A DNA stretch of 64,000 nucleotides from Caprimulgus europaeus (Eukaryota > Chordata > Aves > Caprimulgiformes > Caprimulgidae), in the NCBI GenBank assembly GCA_907165065.1, contig OU015533.1:27730578-27794577 (forward strand), read 5' to 3'. Each line of letters begins with the position of its first letter. Position 1 is the first letter of the stretch. Under the pieces are notes generated by a model, which did no database searches, was not told the DNA's origin, and saw only the letters and a list, made by a program, of their open reading frames with translations. The position numbers and the translations under genes are program-made. Positions 23,601 to 35,600 of the stretch are shown piece after piece.

Positions 23601-26600
23601 TCCTCCGTGCTAGAGCAAGGGTAGTGCAAACTTAGCCAGCAAGTGAAATACAAAAATGGTTATTGTTGCAGTAGTGCTGGCACAGAACAGAGATGTTAAC
23701 TGGCATACAGACTCAATAATAAATGAAACATTTGACAGAGAAAAATGAATTGGCAATGTTCCTCCATCTTTCTAAGAAACTGACAGTGTATCCTAGAGCC
23801 ATGGGGTCCACATGCTGACAGTTACAAAGAGGTTTTGTGAACAAACTAATATAGACTGTGTCAGCCTGCCATTAATTCTGGAGTTCCTTTTCTGGGCAGT
23901 TTGTAAAATCTAATCAATGGGGCATTTTTCAAAAATCTATGAAAATTGTGAGCCTGTAATTGTGCGTTCCTAAAATAATAACAGGGAACCTGACAAGGGA
24001 AGGTGAAAGCTCCACAATATGCCTTTCTTGCTGGCTGCTGCTGGCATGTGTCTTGCAAGCACAAGCTTTTCCCATTATGCAATAGTTCATACAAAATCTT
24101 CAGTGATATAATGCTACTTGGAGAAATTGGAAACTTCAGATCCACTTTCCTTTCTCTATCCCACAGTATATATGGTGTTAATATAAAGTTAGTGTCATGG
24201 TTTTCTCCTTGCCTTTTCCCCATGTAGCTTAACTGTTTATTTACGTATTTTCCTTTTATATCAAATTGTATGGTAGGCTCTACACTTCTGAAGATGGCCT
24301 GGTTCCAGCCTCCCCATGCTTGAACTGCCTCTTGAACTTTCTCTGATTATGTCATTATATATAATGATACATTATTAGTGCCATCAAGGCATGCAGAGTT
24401 GGTCACAGTGCTTACACTCTAAATCTGGCAGAAGCAAAGAAAGAGGGCCATAGTTTAAATAAAGGGGGAAGTGGAGATGACATTGAGGAGGAAATTGATT
24501 GCAGATAGCTTTATGAAATGAGCACTTAGATGAAAGAGGGCTCTGAAGGAGAGAAAAGAGCCTGTTGGACTGGAACTTGGGACTGTTCCAAAATGAGGCC
24601 CCTACTCAAGAAAGCATTTCTGTTCAAGGTAATGTTTGAGCATGAAGTCAGACATCTGTTGGACTGGGGCACATAGACCTCAGAGAGACATGTATATAAA
24701 GACATGATGAGAAGGAAGAATTAATAGGAATGTAAGCACAGGAGAGCAAGGAGGCCTCATAGCTTGTGTTCAACAAGGTCAAAGTCAGCAAAGTAATGAA
24801 ATGTGTGGGGGGGAGATTAGGGTTGGTCATACAAGAGGTTCAGGAGAAACTGGCTATTTGAGTGAGAAGACTTGCAGGGAGAGGTGCTGTCTTCTACTAA
24901 ATAAACCAATATGCTGATGGGGAGGGAGCAGATGAATTTTGCATGAACAAACTTTTCTCCGAGGCTTTAGCAGCACTGTTTGGAGACCTGGACAAAAAGC
25001 AAAACAAATAAATACCTTTTCCACTCTCACAGGTTTTGAACTCTTCGCTTCCTTAAATGTGTTATTGCTTTCACTAAAGTTGTAGAGCATGGACTTGAAC
25101 ATGAGGCTTTTGCACTCCAGAAGAATGACAAAGCTCTGTTTAGAAAGAGAGTGACAGAGACAGATATGTCTTCATCCACAAAAAAAACCCACAACACATT
25201 TAAGAGATCTTGCAAACCCAAGCCTCTCATTTGATTTTGCTTATTTCTGCTTAACTGAATTGGAGCTTTCCTGCTAGAGTCATTGTGTTGTACACTGCAC
25301 AAATAGGAAGAAGAAAACTGTGAGAAAAACACAAGGCTGACTATTAGGAGGAAGAGTGCAGTGTGAGTAAGAATAAAGAAGCTGAGAACAGAGATCACCT
25401 GATGGGCATATAGCTAATTTAAGATAAAGGAGACAATCTGCTCTTGATTCTTTTAACATACGGTTATAGTTTGACGGTGGAGTTTGAATACACAACATCT
25501 GCCGTACTAGCATTAACTGTCATATTTTTATCTGTCTTCTGACTGCTCTATAATATGAGGATTATTTGATTTTTCAAAAGATGGATGATACAGAATTAGA
25601 GTGTAGGCCATGGACTAGACACAGGACTCAGCTGGTGGTAAAGGCCTCAGTGTTCTTGACATGTAACAGACAGCACTTGCTTCAAGGGGTTTGCAGAATA
25701 AATATGTAGGAAAAATACCTCCGAGTACAGCCTTTCCTCCCCAGAAAAAAAACAGCCTTTAAAACTTCCAAAAACCTTTCATTTACCTCAGAGCATAGAG
25801 AAAACATCTCCTTTCATCCCAGCATGGCCCAATCAGACTGACTATGTTGCACACACACGTGTGGTTCCTACAGTATATCTGTTCTCCACTTGCTCAAGGT
25901 ACAGCTACATGATTGAGCACCCTTATATTCAATATGGCAAATTATTTTATCTGAATATTCTACTGAATAAATTTAAATAAGGGATAGTCTCATCACATGA
26001 AAACCATCAACTCTTGTAAGGTTGGCTTTGACACACTGCTGAGTAATGGCACCTTCCCCATCGTTGCTAAACTGCAGGCTTTGTTGGGTGTGCACGTCTA
26101 GCCCTGCCCATGCTGAGGGATTGTAAATTAGCCTAAACTGTGCAAAGCAATGCAACTTAGTGTTCTCATTTCACTTCAAATACCATCGTGCACACTGACA
26201 GCTGGTAGGCAGTAACCTGTAACACCACTGTTTAACCTCTTTGTCCTTTCTACTTAAAAGCAACCTTGTAATAAAGTTTTACTAACAAATAGAAGTTGTC
26301 TCGGGAACAGTGGGAGGTAGAACAGAGTTTAACAAAAGAAACAGTAGGCTGGTGAATAAACTTTTAGTGGAGGTGTGAGTTGCTGTGTCTTTGCCTGCAC
26401 TATTTGAATCATCTGGCTTTCTTAAAATAAAATGGCTATTTATTTTAGGCTGCATCTTACAGCTACCTTAGCTGCCAGAAGTCGTACATAAAAATACCCT
26501 TTTTTCCAGATAAAGCCATTCATCACTCAACCAGTAAATATTACTCACTCCATTGATTATCCTGTGATTATATTTTCTCTTTAAATGGCTGTTAGAATTG

Positions 26601-27189
26601 GGTATAAAAGACCCATTTGTTTCTGCTATAGATAGTCTCTGTCTTTAAATGCTTCGTTGTTTTGAATTAGTCATTGCAGTTAGCACAGCTGAAATGCCAA
26701 ATATGATGCCTTTCTGGGTGAAGTCTGGGAGCTGTCTCAGCTTTTCTCCTCTTCATTTTTGGGCTTTCCAATGGAATCCAAATCCTATACAACCAGTTTA
26801 GAAGTTATTACTGCCATCGCCTTGTACAGAGATGCAACTTGATTTTCTGCAACACCAGAAACTCAGAAATAATTCTACACAACCAAAAGGCCTCAGCTCA
26901 AGCAAATCAATTTTTATCAGGTAAATAGGATGTTAGGAAACCTGAATACTGGACACGGCTCTTCCCTGTCTTGCTTTCTTCCAGCATTTCATGTGCAGTC
27001 AACTGAGGATAGCGAAACACCACATAGAGTGCTTTAAAAGATGCAGGTGGCAGTAAAATCTCCCTCTAATCTAGCCTATTCCTTCAGGTGTCTGTGCTCT
27101 CTCTAGGAGTAAACTGCCAGGCAAAGAATTCCCTGTAAACATTGTGCAGCCCATGAACATTGTCGACTCACAGACAACCTGGCATGTGG
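20686..27189. other. Intergenic sequence, nothing recognised
   Basis: About 6.5 kb of mostly AT-rich intergenic sequence. Frames of 118-123 codons at 22960-23316, 23861-24223 and 25027-25398 have no recognisable domains or convincing splice structure. No repeat family or RNA gene could be named. Confidence 0.4.
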
Positions 27190-27221
27190 TTAATTAATTA
27201 CACTGAATACTAATTAATTAA
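27190..27221. promoter_or_regulatory. TTAATTAATTA inverted repeat
   Basis: Perfect 11-base inverted arms (TTAATTAATTA at 27190-27200, TAATTAATTAA at 27211-27221) flank a 10-base spacer. Each arm is a double homeodomain core. The left arm in context, GTTAATTAATTAC, matches the HNF1 half-site palindrome at 11 of 13 positions. A paired homeodomain or HNF1-type site is possible; a chance AT-rich palindrome is the alternative. Confidence 0.35.
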
Positions 27222-29142
27222 GGGGCATCCTCAGTGATTTTGTCCAGAGCCAGCTCAGGCAGAGCCTGGTGCAGCAGCACTTGCAGAGCTCGAGGCCTGA
27301 GCTTGCCACCTGCCTTCACCCAACACTGTAACAACATGCCAGGGAACCAAAACACTGGGAGCAATCCTGAGTGGGCTACGTGGGGCTTTTCCACCACTTG
27401 GGTGTCCCTGCAGAGCAGAGTGCTGGCTGAGTGTAGGTCTGGCAGCCTGGCACAAAACTATGGACTTCTTTGCTCATTGGTCACCCCTGTTCTTTCCAGA
27501 CCCCCTTCTCTTCCCCTCCCCTACTCCTCTGACAGTACAAAGCTCTCCCACCAGCCAGGTGAAGTTATCAATTCTTTTGAGGGTGCTCTCAATATCCTGC
27601 AGAGCAGCAGGGACCTTTCCAGCTGCAAGCAGCCCTAGAGACCCTTGCTGTACATCAGCTTTCCCATCGCTACCTTTATTATCTGCAGCACAGAGGCTTT
27701 GGATGGAACTGGAGCTTGTTTTGCAAATGGCCAATCTGTGTAGGAAGAGGTTATTCAGGCTACAGTCCTTGCATCTTTCCTTTAGATCCACCTCAAAGAC
27801 ATTTCTTAGGCTTGTTGCTGTGTGAGAAGGCAATCCTAGCAAGTCTGTCATTGGAAATTCAAGTTTCTTAAGCCTGGAGAGGAGGAGGAAAGGTGTAACA
27901 CTTTCCAAATGTCCAAGCTCTTATCTGCTGTATGTGTGTGAGTGAACAATAGTCCTGTGCTCACATTAAAAATGCAAAACAGGTTAACTGGTGAGCTCAT
28001 TTTATGTGGTTTTAATGTCTCTGAAAGTGATCTGTATCATTTTATTAAAAGATAAACATGCACTGTATTCTGTTATAGATATGCTACATCATGGCTGTAA
28101 GAGAAAAACAAAACTACGCTTAAAATAAAATCTTCAAAGGTACTAGAAAAACGTTACATGAGATTATCTGGGGCTCTGAAGTTACTGCAATCCACTTATC
28201 CATTATCTTCAAATTAGGAACCACCTGTTCTTCATAACAGTCTGTTTGAATGAGGAACTCAGTTTTTAATTAAGTAGCATGTGTGGGTAGAATAGGCTTC
28301 CCGACAGCAGTGGGATTATTAATGGACATCTATATTGAAGTTCTTTGCATTTTTGAAAGGCTAATTACAGTGTAAATTTAGTTTTAAATTATTGCTTTAC
28401 TTTGGGGTGGGAGTTGTCATTTATTATTAGAGGAATTTTTTCAGATCCCAGGAAAACATTGGTTTCACTGGATAAGCAGTCTGTAGTCTCTTATTTTTCT
28501 CTAATTTACACTTTTTGCTTCTGGTTCAGTGTGCTGTAAAATATGCCCCCATCTCTAGTTTCATTATTTTCATAGGTTTTTGTTTTGTTTCTGCCCTGCA
28601 ACATTCTAAGGTTTTAAGGAAATGAAAGCCAAGTTTTTCAAAAACAGGCCTGAAGCTGAAATCTGGAAAAGGTGAACTTGTCTTAAGAAAATACCCCCCA
28701 CCAACTTTCTGGTACTTTAATGTTTTAACTGCTAGTTTATTACATGTAGCTGGTGATGTTTGCAACATAAGCTCAAAAAAGCTGGATGATAGACCGTGTT
28801 CTGTTGTAGTGAACCCAGAATAATTCATACATAGTTTGTCAGTGTCCACAAGGAAAAACGAGCCTCAGCTGGTGGACAAACCCGCAGCATTCCCAGCCTT
28901 TCCCATGCCCTGCTGTTCAAGCTACAGAAAAGGCATTTTGGGCCCATGCTCTGAGCCAAGGTAATGCATGATTTACATTTCTCCCTATTTCCTCACCTGA
29001 GAAGTTTGAAATTGAGCCTGGAACAGGTTTGAGGTGTGAGCCCGAGAGGTGCAGGCAGTGTAGTTTAGTCAGCAAAGGCTCTCACAGACAGAAGTGAGTC
29101 TTTTGCATCAGGCACGTTGGGCCCACACAGTGTTTGTGGGTG
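27222..29142. other. Intergenic sequence, nothing recognised
   Basis: Intergenic DNA. Overlapping frames on both strands at 27234-27908 (up to 144 codons) lie in a moderately GC-rich stretch and match no family I know. Confidence 0.4.
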
Positions 29143-29288
29143 GAGAGAAGAGAAGAGAAGAGAAGAGAAGAGAAGAGAAGAGAAGAGAAGAGAAGAGAAG
29201 AGAAGAGAAGAGAAGAGAAGAGAAGAGAAGAGAAGAGAAGAGAAGAGAAGAGAAGAGAAGAGAAGAGAAGAGAAGAGAAGAGAAGAGG
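29143..29288. repeat. AGAAG pentanucleotide microsatellite, about 29 units
   Basis: An uninterrupted AGAAG/GAGAA tandem array of about 145 bases, all purine on the plus strand. Because the unit has no stop in any frame, several spurious ORFs arise on both strands. A long homopurine-homopyrimidine tract can form triplex (H-DNA). Such perfect arrays are usually length-polymorphic. Confidence 0.98.
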
Positions 29289-30468
29289 CAATGAATCAGC
29301 ACACCTGGGAAGATATTACTTGACCTCTTTCTGTAATAACGTGGGAAGGCAATTGGCTGAACACCAGCAACTCTTTAGTTTGGTATTTTGTGTGTTGGGG
29401 GGTTATGAGATGAAAGTGTGCTCTGTGAGTGAGCTGCAGGCTGCCTGCTGTTGGCCACAGGGTCACTTGGAGGCTAGTAGGAAATAGAAACGTCTGATTC
29501 CACCCAGACGACATTAAAGGCCTATCTTGCTCTGGCACTGATGGATAACCTGAAGTTTACAGATGGGAACAACAGGAAAAGATACCATATCTGGTCACAT
29601 CTGAAAGACCTGCAGAGCATAGTAACTCAATTGTAGCAGTAAGGGCTTTGCTTGCATTGCCACTGATAGAATTCAATTAAAAGCTATTAGCATAACAAGC
29701 CATACAAGGGTTGCCAAAGTGCAAGGAAGCTACAAAGCATCTGCCTGGGAGCAGGAGGGGACTGATTTGGCAATTTTGATCTTTCCTGCTCCTTCCTCAT
29801 TTAATAGTGAACTGTGACAAAGTGCTGATCTGCCCAGTGGCATTTTTTTCTTTACCTTTTTCTTAAGTAAGAACTACCTCATAGAGATCTCTGAGGCCTG
29901 TATCCACAACCTGGCTGCCTTAAGACTCTCTTGAAAGAAAAGAAGCACTATATAGCTCTTGTTATGAAAGTTGCACAGTTCATGTATTGCTAGGGGAAGG
30001 TACCCACAGCAGGAATTATTTGATTGTGTGGGAGGTTGGATTGGGTATTTGTTGAAGTCTGCTTGGCCTTATACTGTGTGACTCTCTACAATTTCTTTTC
30101 AGAGCATTGAAAGTAAAACAGGGCTGTGAATTAGAGTCAGTTCCTACCTTCTCTAGTAGCCCCTGAAGCAAAATTCTTGTGGATATTGAGGAACCCTTCT
30201 AAGAGCCCTGACGGTGCATGAAATACAGGAGTAGCTGTCTCCAAAGGACTCTCCACTCCATGTGCACTGCCCTCATTATGGCTCACGCACCCACTCGCTT
30301 TCTTGCTCCAGGTGTGAGGGAAGTTCCTGTAAAGCTGCATGCCCCAGTGCAGAGCTCCTTCCCCCTGGGCATGGGTCCACACATCTGGGGCTGGCCTTGA
30401 GAGCCACAGGCTACAGGGCAAAAAGGGGTCTGTCCTAACCCTGGATGTGCCCATATCCATTACTGGGA
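29289..30468. other. Intergenic sequence with a possible worn CR1 tail
   Basis: Ordinary intergenic DNA. Near 30030-30080, GGAGGTTGGATTGGGT followed by CTGTGTGACTCT faintly resembles a plus-strand CR1 3' end without its conserved core, so it is not called separately. A 123-codon minus frame at 30137-30508 gives no recognised protein. Confidence 0.35.
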
Positions 30469-30524
30469 TTTTTTGAGAAAACTCAAAAAAAGTAATAAGT
30501 AAACTCAAAAAATAATAAGTTACA
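30469..30524. repeat. Perfect hairpin plus 22-base tandem duplication
   Basis: TTTTTTGAG (30469-30477) and CTCAAAAAA (30482-30490) are perfect 9-base inverted arms around an AAAA loop. The right arm is also the start of a near-tandem duplication (ACTCAAAAAAAGTAATAAGT then ACTCAAAAAATAATAAGT, period about 22). It probably arose by slippage in A-rich DNA. Confidence 0.7.
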
Positions 30525-30775
30525 GTGAAATGGTTAAAAGCTTAAACAAAACTGTTGCAAAAATAACCTAACAGTTGAAAACTATTATTACCTCAGAGTG
30601 GGACTGTTATTATTATTGTTGCTGTTATTATTGTATTTGGTGGGGTTTTTTTGTACGGCTGATAAAGTGTTCTTATTTTGCTATAAATTGGAGAAAAATG
30701 GCTAGATATGTAAAAGCACTTTTATAACCTACTCTCTGGATATGGCCATTTCAATATAGGAGAGATGCTTTGCCC

Positions 30776-30905
30776 CAGTTTGTTTCCCAAGGTGATCCTC
30801 TGCCTCTTGGGGACAGTAATACTTACCAATGCCACGAAGACATTGAGTCACTGCTGAACTTCTTTATGAGTTCCTGAGATAAAAGCTTGTATAATAATAT
30901 GAAAT
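30776..30905 (+). repeat. MIR/CORE-type tRNA SINE fossil, plus strand
   Basis: Opens with CAGTTTGTTTCCC and continues GGGGACAGTAATACTTACC, the counterpart of the MIR 'GGGGATAATAATACTTACC' body. It ends GTTCCTGAGATAAAAGCTTG and TATAATAAT, the counterpart of the TTTGAGATCCTCGGATGAAAGGCGCTATATAAAT tail. Diverged and without a visible tRNA head. Same family and strand as the copy at 6309. Confidence 0.6.
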
Positions 30906-32369
30906 AAGATTCATATTTATTTTATTCCATAGTCCAGCTAAGGGCATGTGTTACAAAAAGGCAGAAAATAGTATGAGATTTTCATTTTAACCAGTTTTTC
31001 CTTAAAGTATCTTTTGTCTGTTTTTCGTATGTACAATAAGATATCCTTCTTTGCTCTGTAACTATGTAGTCATTCTTTTTTGTGTTATTAAAACTGAGAA
31101 GGAATGCCTCTAGGTGAAAAGATACTTATCAGTGTGTTAGGTCTTGCTCTCAGGAATAGATCCTGATTTATGTCTTACAATTTGGGAATAATAATAATTC
31201 AAATTTCCTTCATAAAATGAGAGGGTACATGTAAATTACAGAAAAATAACTGTGATTTAACAAAGTAAAACTATTTTGCTTTATCTGCACTCTCTTTGAA
31301 GTAGAAATAGCAATAATATTATTAAATAATCCCAAACCCATCAATTAGTATAAACTGGTCCCTGACTGCAGCATTTTGGAGAGAATGATTAAAGAAGCAG
31401 TTGGTGTTATTCTGTAGAGTCCATCTAGCTTCATGCTCACGCGGCTCAATTCAATACAATGCCGTAGTTTATTTAGGAACAACTTCACAGATTCGCTTTG
31501 CACTCTTAAGTTTAAGACCTGCTCACAGATAGATCAAAATGTCCCAGTTACTCTCAGTTTTGCCTGTGTTAAATATTTGAGGGTAGGTCGGGTGTGGATA
31601 GCATTCTTTCCTTAGTGGTACTGCAAGAGGCTGTGTATCACATTTTCTAATGCTGTTCATTTCAAGTTTTTATTTGATTATCTTGTTGTGGGGTGGAGTC
31701 AAATGAATATGTTTTCAATTTTGCAGTGAATTGTTACAATCTGGAATGGCTTTTGTAAGCTTCTTGGCATCAATAAGCATAAGTGATTGTGGTTTTGAAC
31801 CCAAGACTCACAAAGATGGCCATAATATAATCATTCCTCACTCCCTGCGCATTCCCCCCCAGGTTCTGACTGTGGAATATTCCGAGTTAGCCAAAAGATG
31901 CACATGGAAAGTGGTTTTGTTTTGAATAAATGTGCAAAGAGGCACACAAATGCAGTGTTTATTCCTGTAGGATAATATATTCAGGCTTAGTTATATGCTT
32001 GCATTCACATATTAGTCCCAGAATCTAATCCAATTTTCCAAAGAAGTTACAGCATTCTCAGCAACTCTGTAGCCAAGACAAAGAATCAGGATGCTGATTT
32101 AGACAGTTAAATTTGCACCTTTAAACTTATCGGAACACTTTAACTAATGTTAAAAAAATGTCTTCGTGATTAGGGTCAAATGAGGAATTGATTTTTTTTT
32201 TAATTTTGTCATCCATTTTTTTAAAATCGGTTTAGAGCAGACTAATTATCCTGCTTCACAAAATTGCTTTTCCCCTCCCTAATATTTGGCTTAGTTTGAT
32301 TAAAAAAAAAAAAATCCGTAAAAGGAGACGAAGACTGAGATTCAGAAAACTGAGGATGCAGTGTCACAC
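30906..32369. other. Intergenic sequence, nothing recognised
   Basis: Very AT-rich intergenic DNA with A- and T-runs near 32190-32310. No exon seen. Confidence 0.45.
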
Positions 32370-32445
32370 AGTGTGTTGGGTAGCTCAGTGTCTAAGAACA
32401 CTTCTCTGAATTTAAGAGACAGGTTCAAACCCTACTCAGAACTGG
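32370..32445 (+). repeat. tRNA-like SINE head with A and B boxes
   Basis: TAGCTCAGTGT (32381-32391) is an A-box-like sequence. GGTTCAAACCC (32422-32432) is a B-box one change from the tRNA consensus GGTTCGANNCC. The intervening CTAAGAACACTTCTCTGAAT and AGAGACA follow the pattern of the tRNA head of MIR-type SINEs (GGTTAGAGCACTTGCCTGG...GGAGACC). It does not fold as an intact tRNA on inspection, so it is called a SINE fossil, not a tRNA gene. Confidence 0.55.
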
Positions 32446-32591
32446 TAAACTTTAAGTAGGAGCCCTTTTTTAGGTGAGTTTTCTAACTAGGCTATATGTA
32501 CTTGGAACATTAACTCAGTCCCTTCTCATGGGATTGCAGCTGTACTTTGTACCTGGGACTGCTGAAATATTTAATGTAAAGCATGATTCCA
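32446..32591. other. Spacer between two tRNA-like heads
   Basis: About 145 bases separating the two tRNA-like segments. It could be the worn body of the first SINE; no core motif is clear. Confidence 0.3.
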
Positions 32592-32658
32592 CAGGCTCTT
32601 GGTTAGAGCACATGCCTGGGGCTCATCCCAGAGAGTATTTGTTCAACTGAATATAATA
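32592..32658 (+). repeat. Second tRNA-like SINE head
   Basis: GGCTCTTGGTTAGAGCAC then ATGCCTGGGGCTCATCCCAG and a GTTCAAC B-box remnant match the tRNA head of old amniote SINEs (TGGTTAGAGCACTGGCCTGGGACTCAGGAGACCTGGGTTCAA, from memory). Same strand as the head about 220 bases to the left. Too diverged to be a working tRNA. Confidence 0.5.
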
Positions 32659-35600
32659 AAAATTATAACTGGGAAAAGGATTATGCAGACAAATGCTCTC
32701 ATCCAATGGCAGTTCCTTCCTTGGGATGTGGGACTTGTGGTGTCCAAGCTTTTCTCGCAAAGAAGGGAACACGTTCTGCATCATTTGCACCCTTTTGAAA
32801 AAGGGAGAACAAAACTGCGTCCTTTCCTCCTCCTGACTTCCCCTTCTGTTCCTCTTATCTCATCAGGTGTTATTTGTGGCACACTTTTTATGTTAACTTG
32901 CAAAATTAAAAATAAATGGAGGTTGTGAAGGTGAAGTTACACTTTCAGCTACTTTACAAATTGTTAGCAGAACTGTGAAAACCCTCTGTTCTGATAGTCT
33001 CTGCTGCTCTTTTCTCAACTTGACTAACAGATCATGCTTTTTGCCAAAACACACCCTGCAGCCAGTTGTCACACCAGGGTATATCTGGTAGCTTTCTTAG
33101 TGCACCCTTGGAAAGATGAGCTATGGGTATAGCAATATTTTGGCATGAATATTAACTGTTTAGATTTTCACATGTACAGTTTTGGGAATGTGTAGACTCT
33201 ACCCACACCTTGCAACAGTTAAGAAATGGCATAAGGCCAGGTAAGAAGTCTAGCTGAAATATCATATGAAGGGAAGGAATTTGGAGCACAGCAGTATCGC
33301 TATGTAACAAGTCCACCGTATAACAGTGGAAAATAGTCAGAAGGAACACAAAGTGAGAGGAAGAAATATCCATTTAGTTCAAAGAGTAAGCTGAATGTAA
33401 AATATCTGGATTCAACTTTACGTTTATAGTAAGGCACCAGCATACAGCGAACCCTCCTCCAGTTCTTGTAGTTCATGCTTCAGTCTGGCACAGTTGTCTA
33501 AAAATGTGGGAAACGTGACAAAAGCTGAGGACTCCATGGCTGTGAGGAACTAGCTGCCATGCAAAGAGGATGCTGTGCTGTGCTTTCATCCTGCTGCTCT
33601 CGAGGGATGAGGAACCACATGAGATGGGCTGAAGCCTTCAATGTGCATGCCTACTCTAACAGGGATTTTTAAAAGACCAAAAAAAAAAAAAAGCTAGCTA
33701 TGTCAGATGTGCATTTTAAGTGGCTGAGCAGCAACCAAGAGAATCCCTAGATGAATTTGCACCTTGTTGACAAGCTTTGTGTGACGTGCAGGACTACTTC
33801 AAATGCAGGCAATCATTCCTTCTTCAGTAACAAAACTGTTTGATGTGGCCCTGATCTGAGAAAGCCATTAAACCCATCTTTAAATATGTGCATAACAATC
33901 TGAAACAAAGAGGATTTCTGAATCTGGGTCACCTGTGGAGATACATCTAACAGGAATTATTAAACACAGCCTAGAAAGCAGCATTTGCAAAAATAGAGTG
34001 CCAAAGCTGTGCTCCCAGGAGCCTCAGGCTTCAAAATGGCCGAGTTGCTTAGTGGTGGATGAAGCTGCTTGGGGTCACATACCTTTATGCTTAAAGCTGC
34101 TCAGCACAAACATTTCTGCATTGGTCTTTTGGGAGGGGGCAGGAGAGGGAGGAATGTATTTTTTCTTGAAGTGTGAGTTTTGCAAAAGTTTTGATCTGCA
34201 CAGACATCAAGACATGCTGTGAGAAATGCATCAGCTCAGGAGTGACAAATCCAAGGCTCCTGGGCTGAATTTGGACAGTATGAGCAGCTTACATGCTGCC
34301 CTGGAGCCAGCTAGATGTTCTTTCTTCTCTAGACACAGCCAAATGACGGGCTGTAGCGTATATGAACTACTCCAGCTGTGTAAAGCCTAACCCCCACACC
34401 ATCTGCGTTGAAAGCTGGTAGGTGTAGCCATGTGGCTCTAGCTGTATCCTGATGCTGTACACGTGGATTCACTCAGCAGGGCTGGGTAGGGCACATCTCA
34501 CCTCTGCTCAGGGCAGCAATACTGTAATTGGCCACAGGGTCAGTTACAGCCCTGAAAGAAAGGCAGGGCAATGCCATGATGGGTAAAATAGGCATGGCTG
34601 GAAACAACCTTCTTGCAGGGCTGGGGCCCCGTGCAAAGTCACTTATCTTGTGAGGGAACCAAACCCAGTTGTTCTGTGCTCACCCCACAAGCTATTCATT
34701 TCAGTTAGGTATTTTCTTCTTGAATAAGCAGGACAAAAGGGATGTGATATGCTGAATCATTTAGGGGAAAAAAATCACCCTGTCAAGTGGATTATCATCA
34801 TCTAAGCAGGGCCCTGGAGGCCAAAACCTCAGCCGCTAAATTATACATGCTGATGCCTATGCTTTTACTGTATTGCTGGGGCAAAGCCAGCACTGTGTGT
34901 TTCGGGGACATTAAAGGAAACATGAAAGCAAAGTTATATAACAGCTGGCTTTTGCCCAGTGATTCCACCTTATCCTTGGGAATAGCAGCTGTCCTGGACA
35001 CAGCAAGTCCCTAGCAGGGAGGGAGGGAGAAGATGCCCAGTGTCTTTCTCTGTAATTGCTGGCAGAGGTGCCTATGGGGTCACTCGGCTGCTAAAACATT
35101 AAAGAACACAGTGGCCAGATGTGGGAGCTGCAAACCTCCTAGAATGTACACTCTGCATGTGGGCCAGCACAGAGACGCTCTCGGGAGATGGGTGTCACTC
35201 TTGCTGGTGCTACTCACTTCTCTGATGCTTCCTGTTTATTCTCTATGTTTTTCTCGTGATTTAACTTTCAAAGCTACCTGTGCACATCAGCAGATGCTTG
35301 CCTTTCTGGCTATATTCTCTTTCCATGAAGTGTTCAGAGTCAAGGTTTAAGTGAAAACATCCCTGAATTTGGCTCAACAACTGACATTGTCTGGGTTACT
35401 TCAGGCTTGAATGTGATAATATCAAAATTGTACAAATAATTTTCTTATTGAAAATTGCCTCCTGCAATTGCATTTCACTCATAGGGCTTATATACCAAGC
35501 CAGCTATTCTCCACTGAAGTACATTATTCTAACACAAAATTTTGAATATTAAATTTACAGTTTCTTACCCAGGCAACTTAGAGGAGTGGGGATATGAAAC

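Noticed and set aside
32370-32445. A functional tRNA gene
   Set aside because: A and B boxes are present but acceptor and anticodon stems do not pair on inspection; a SINE head explains it better.
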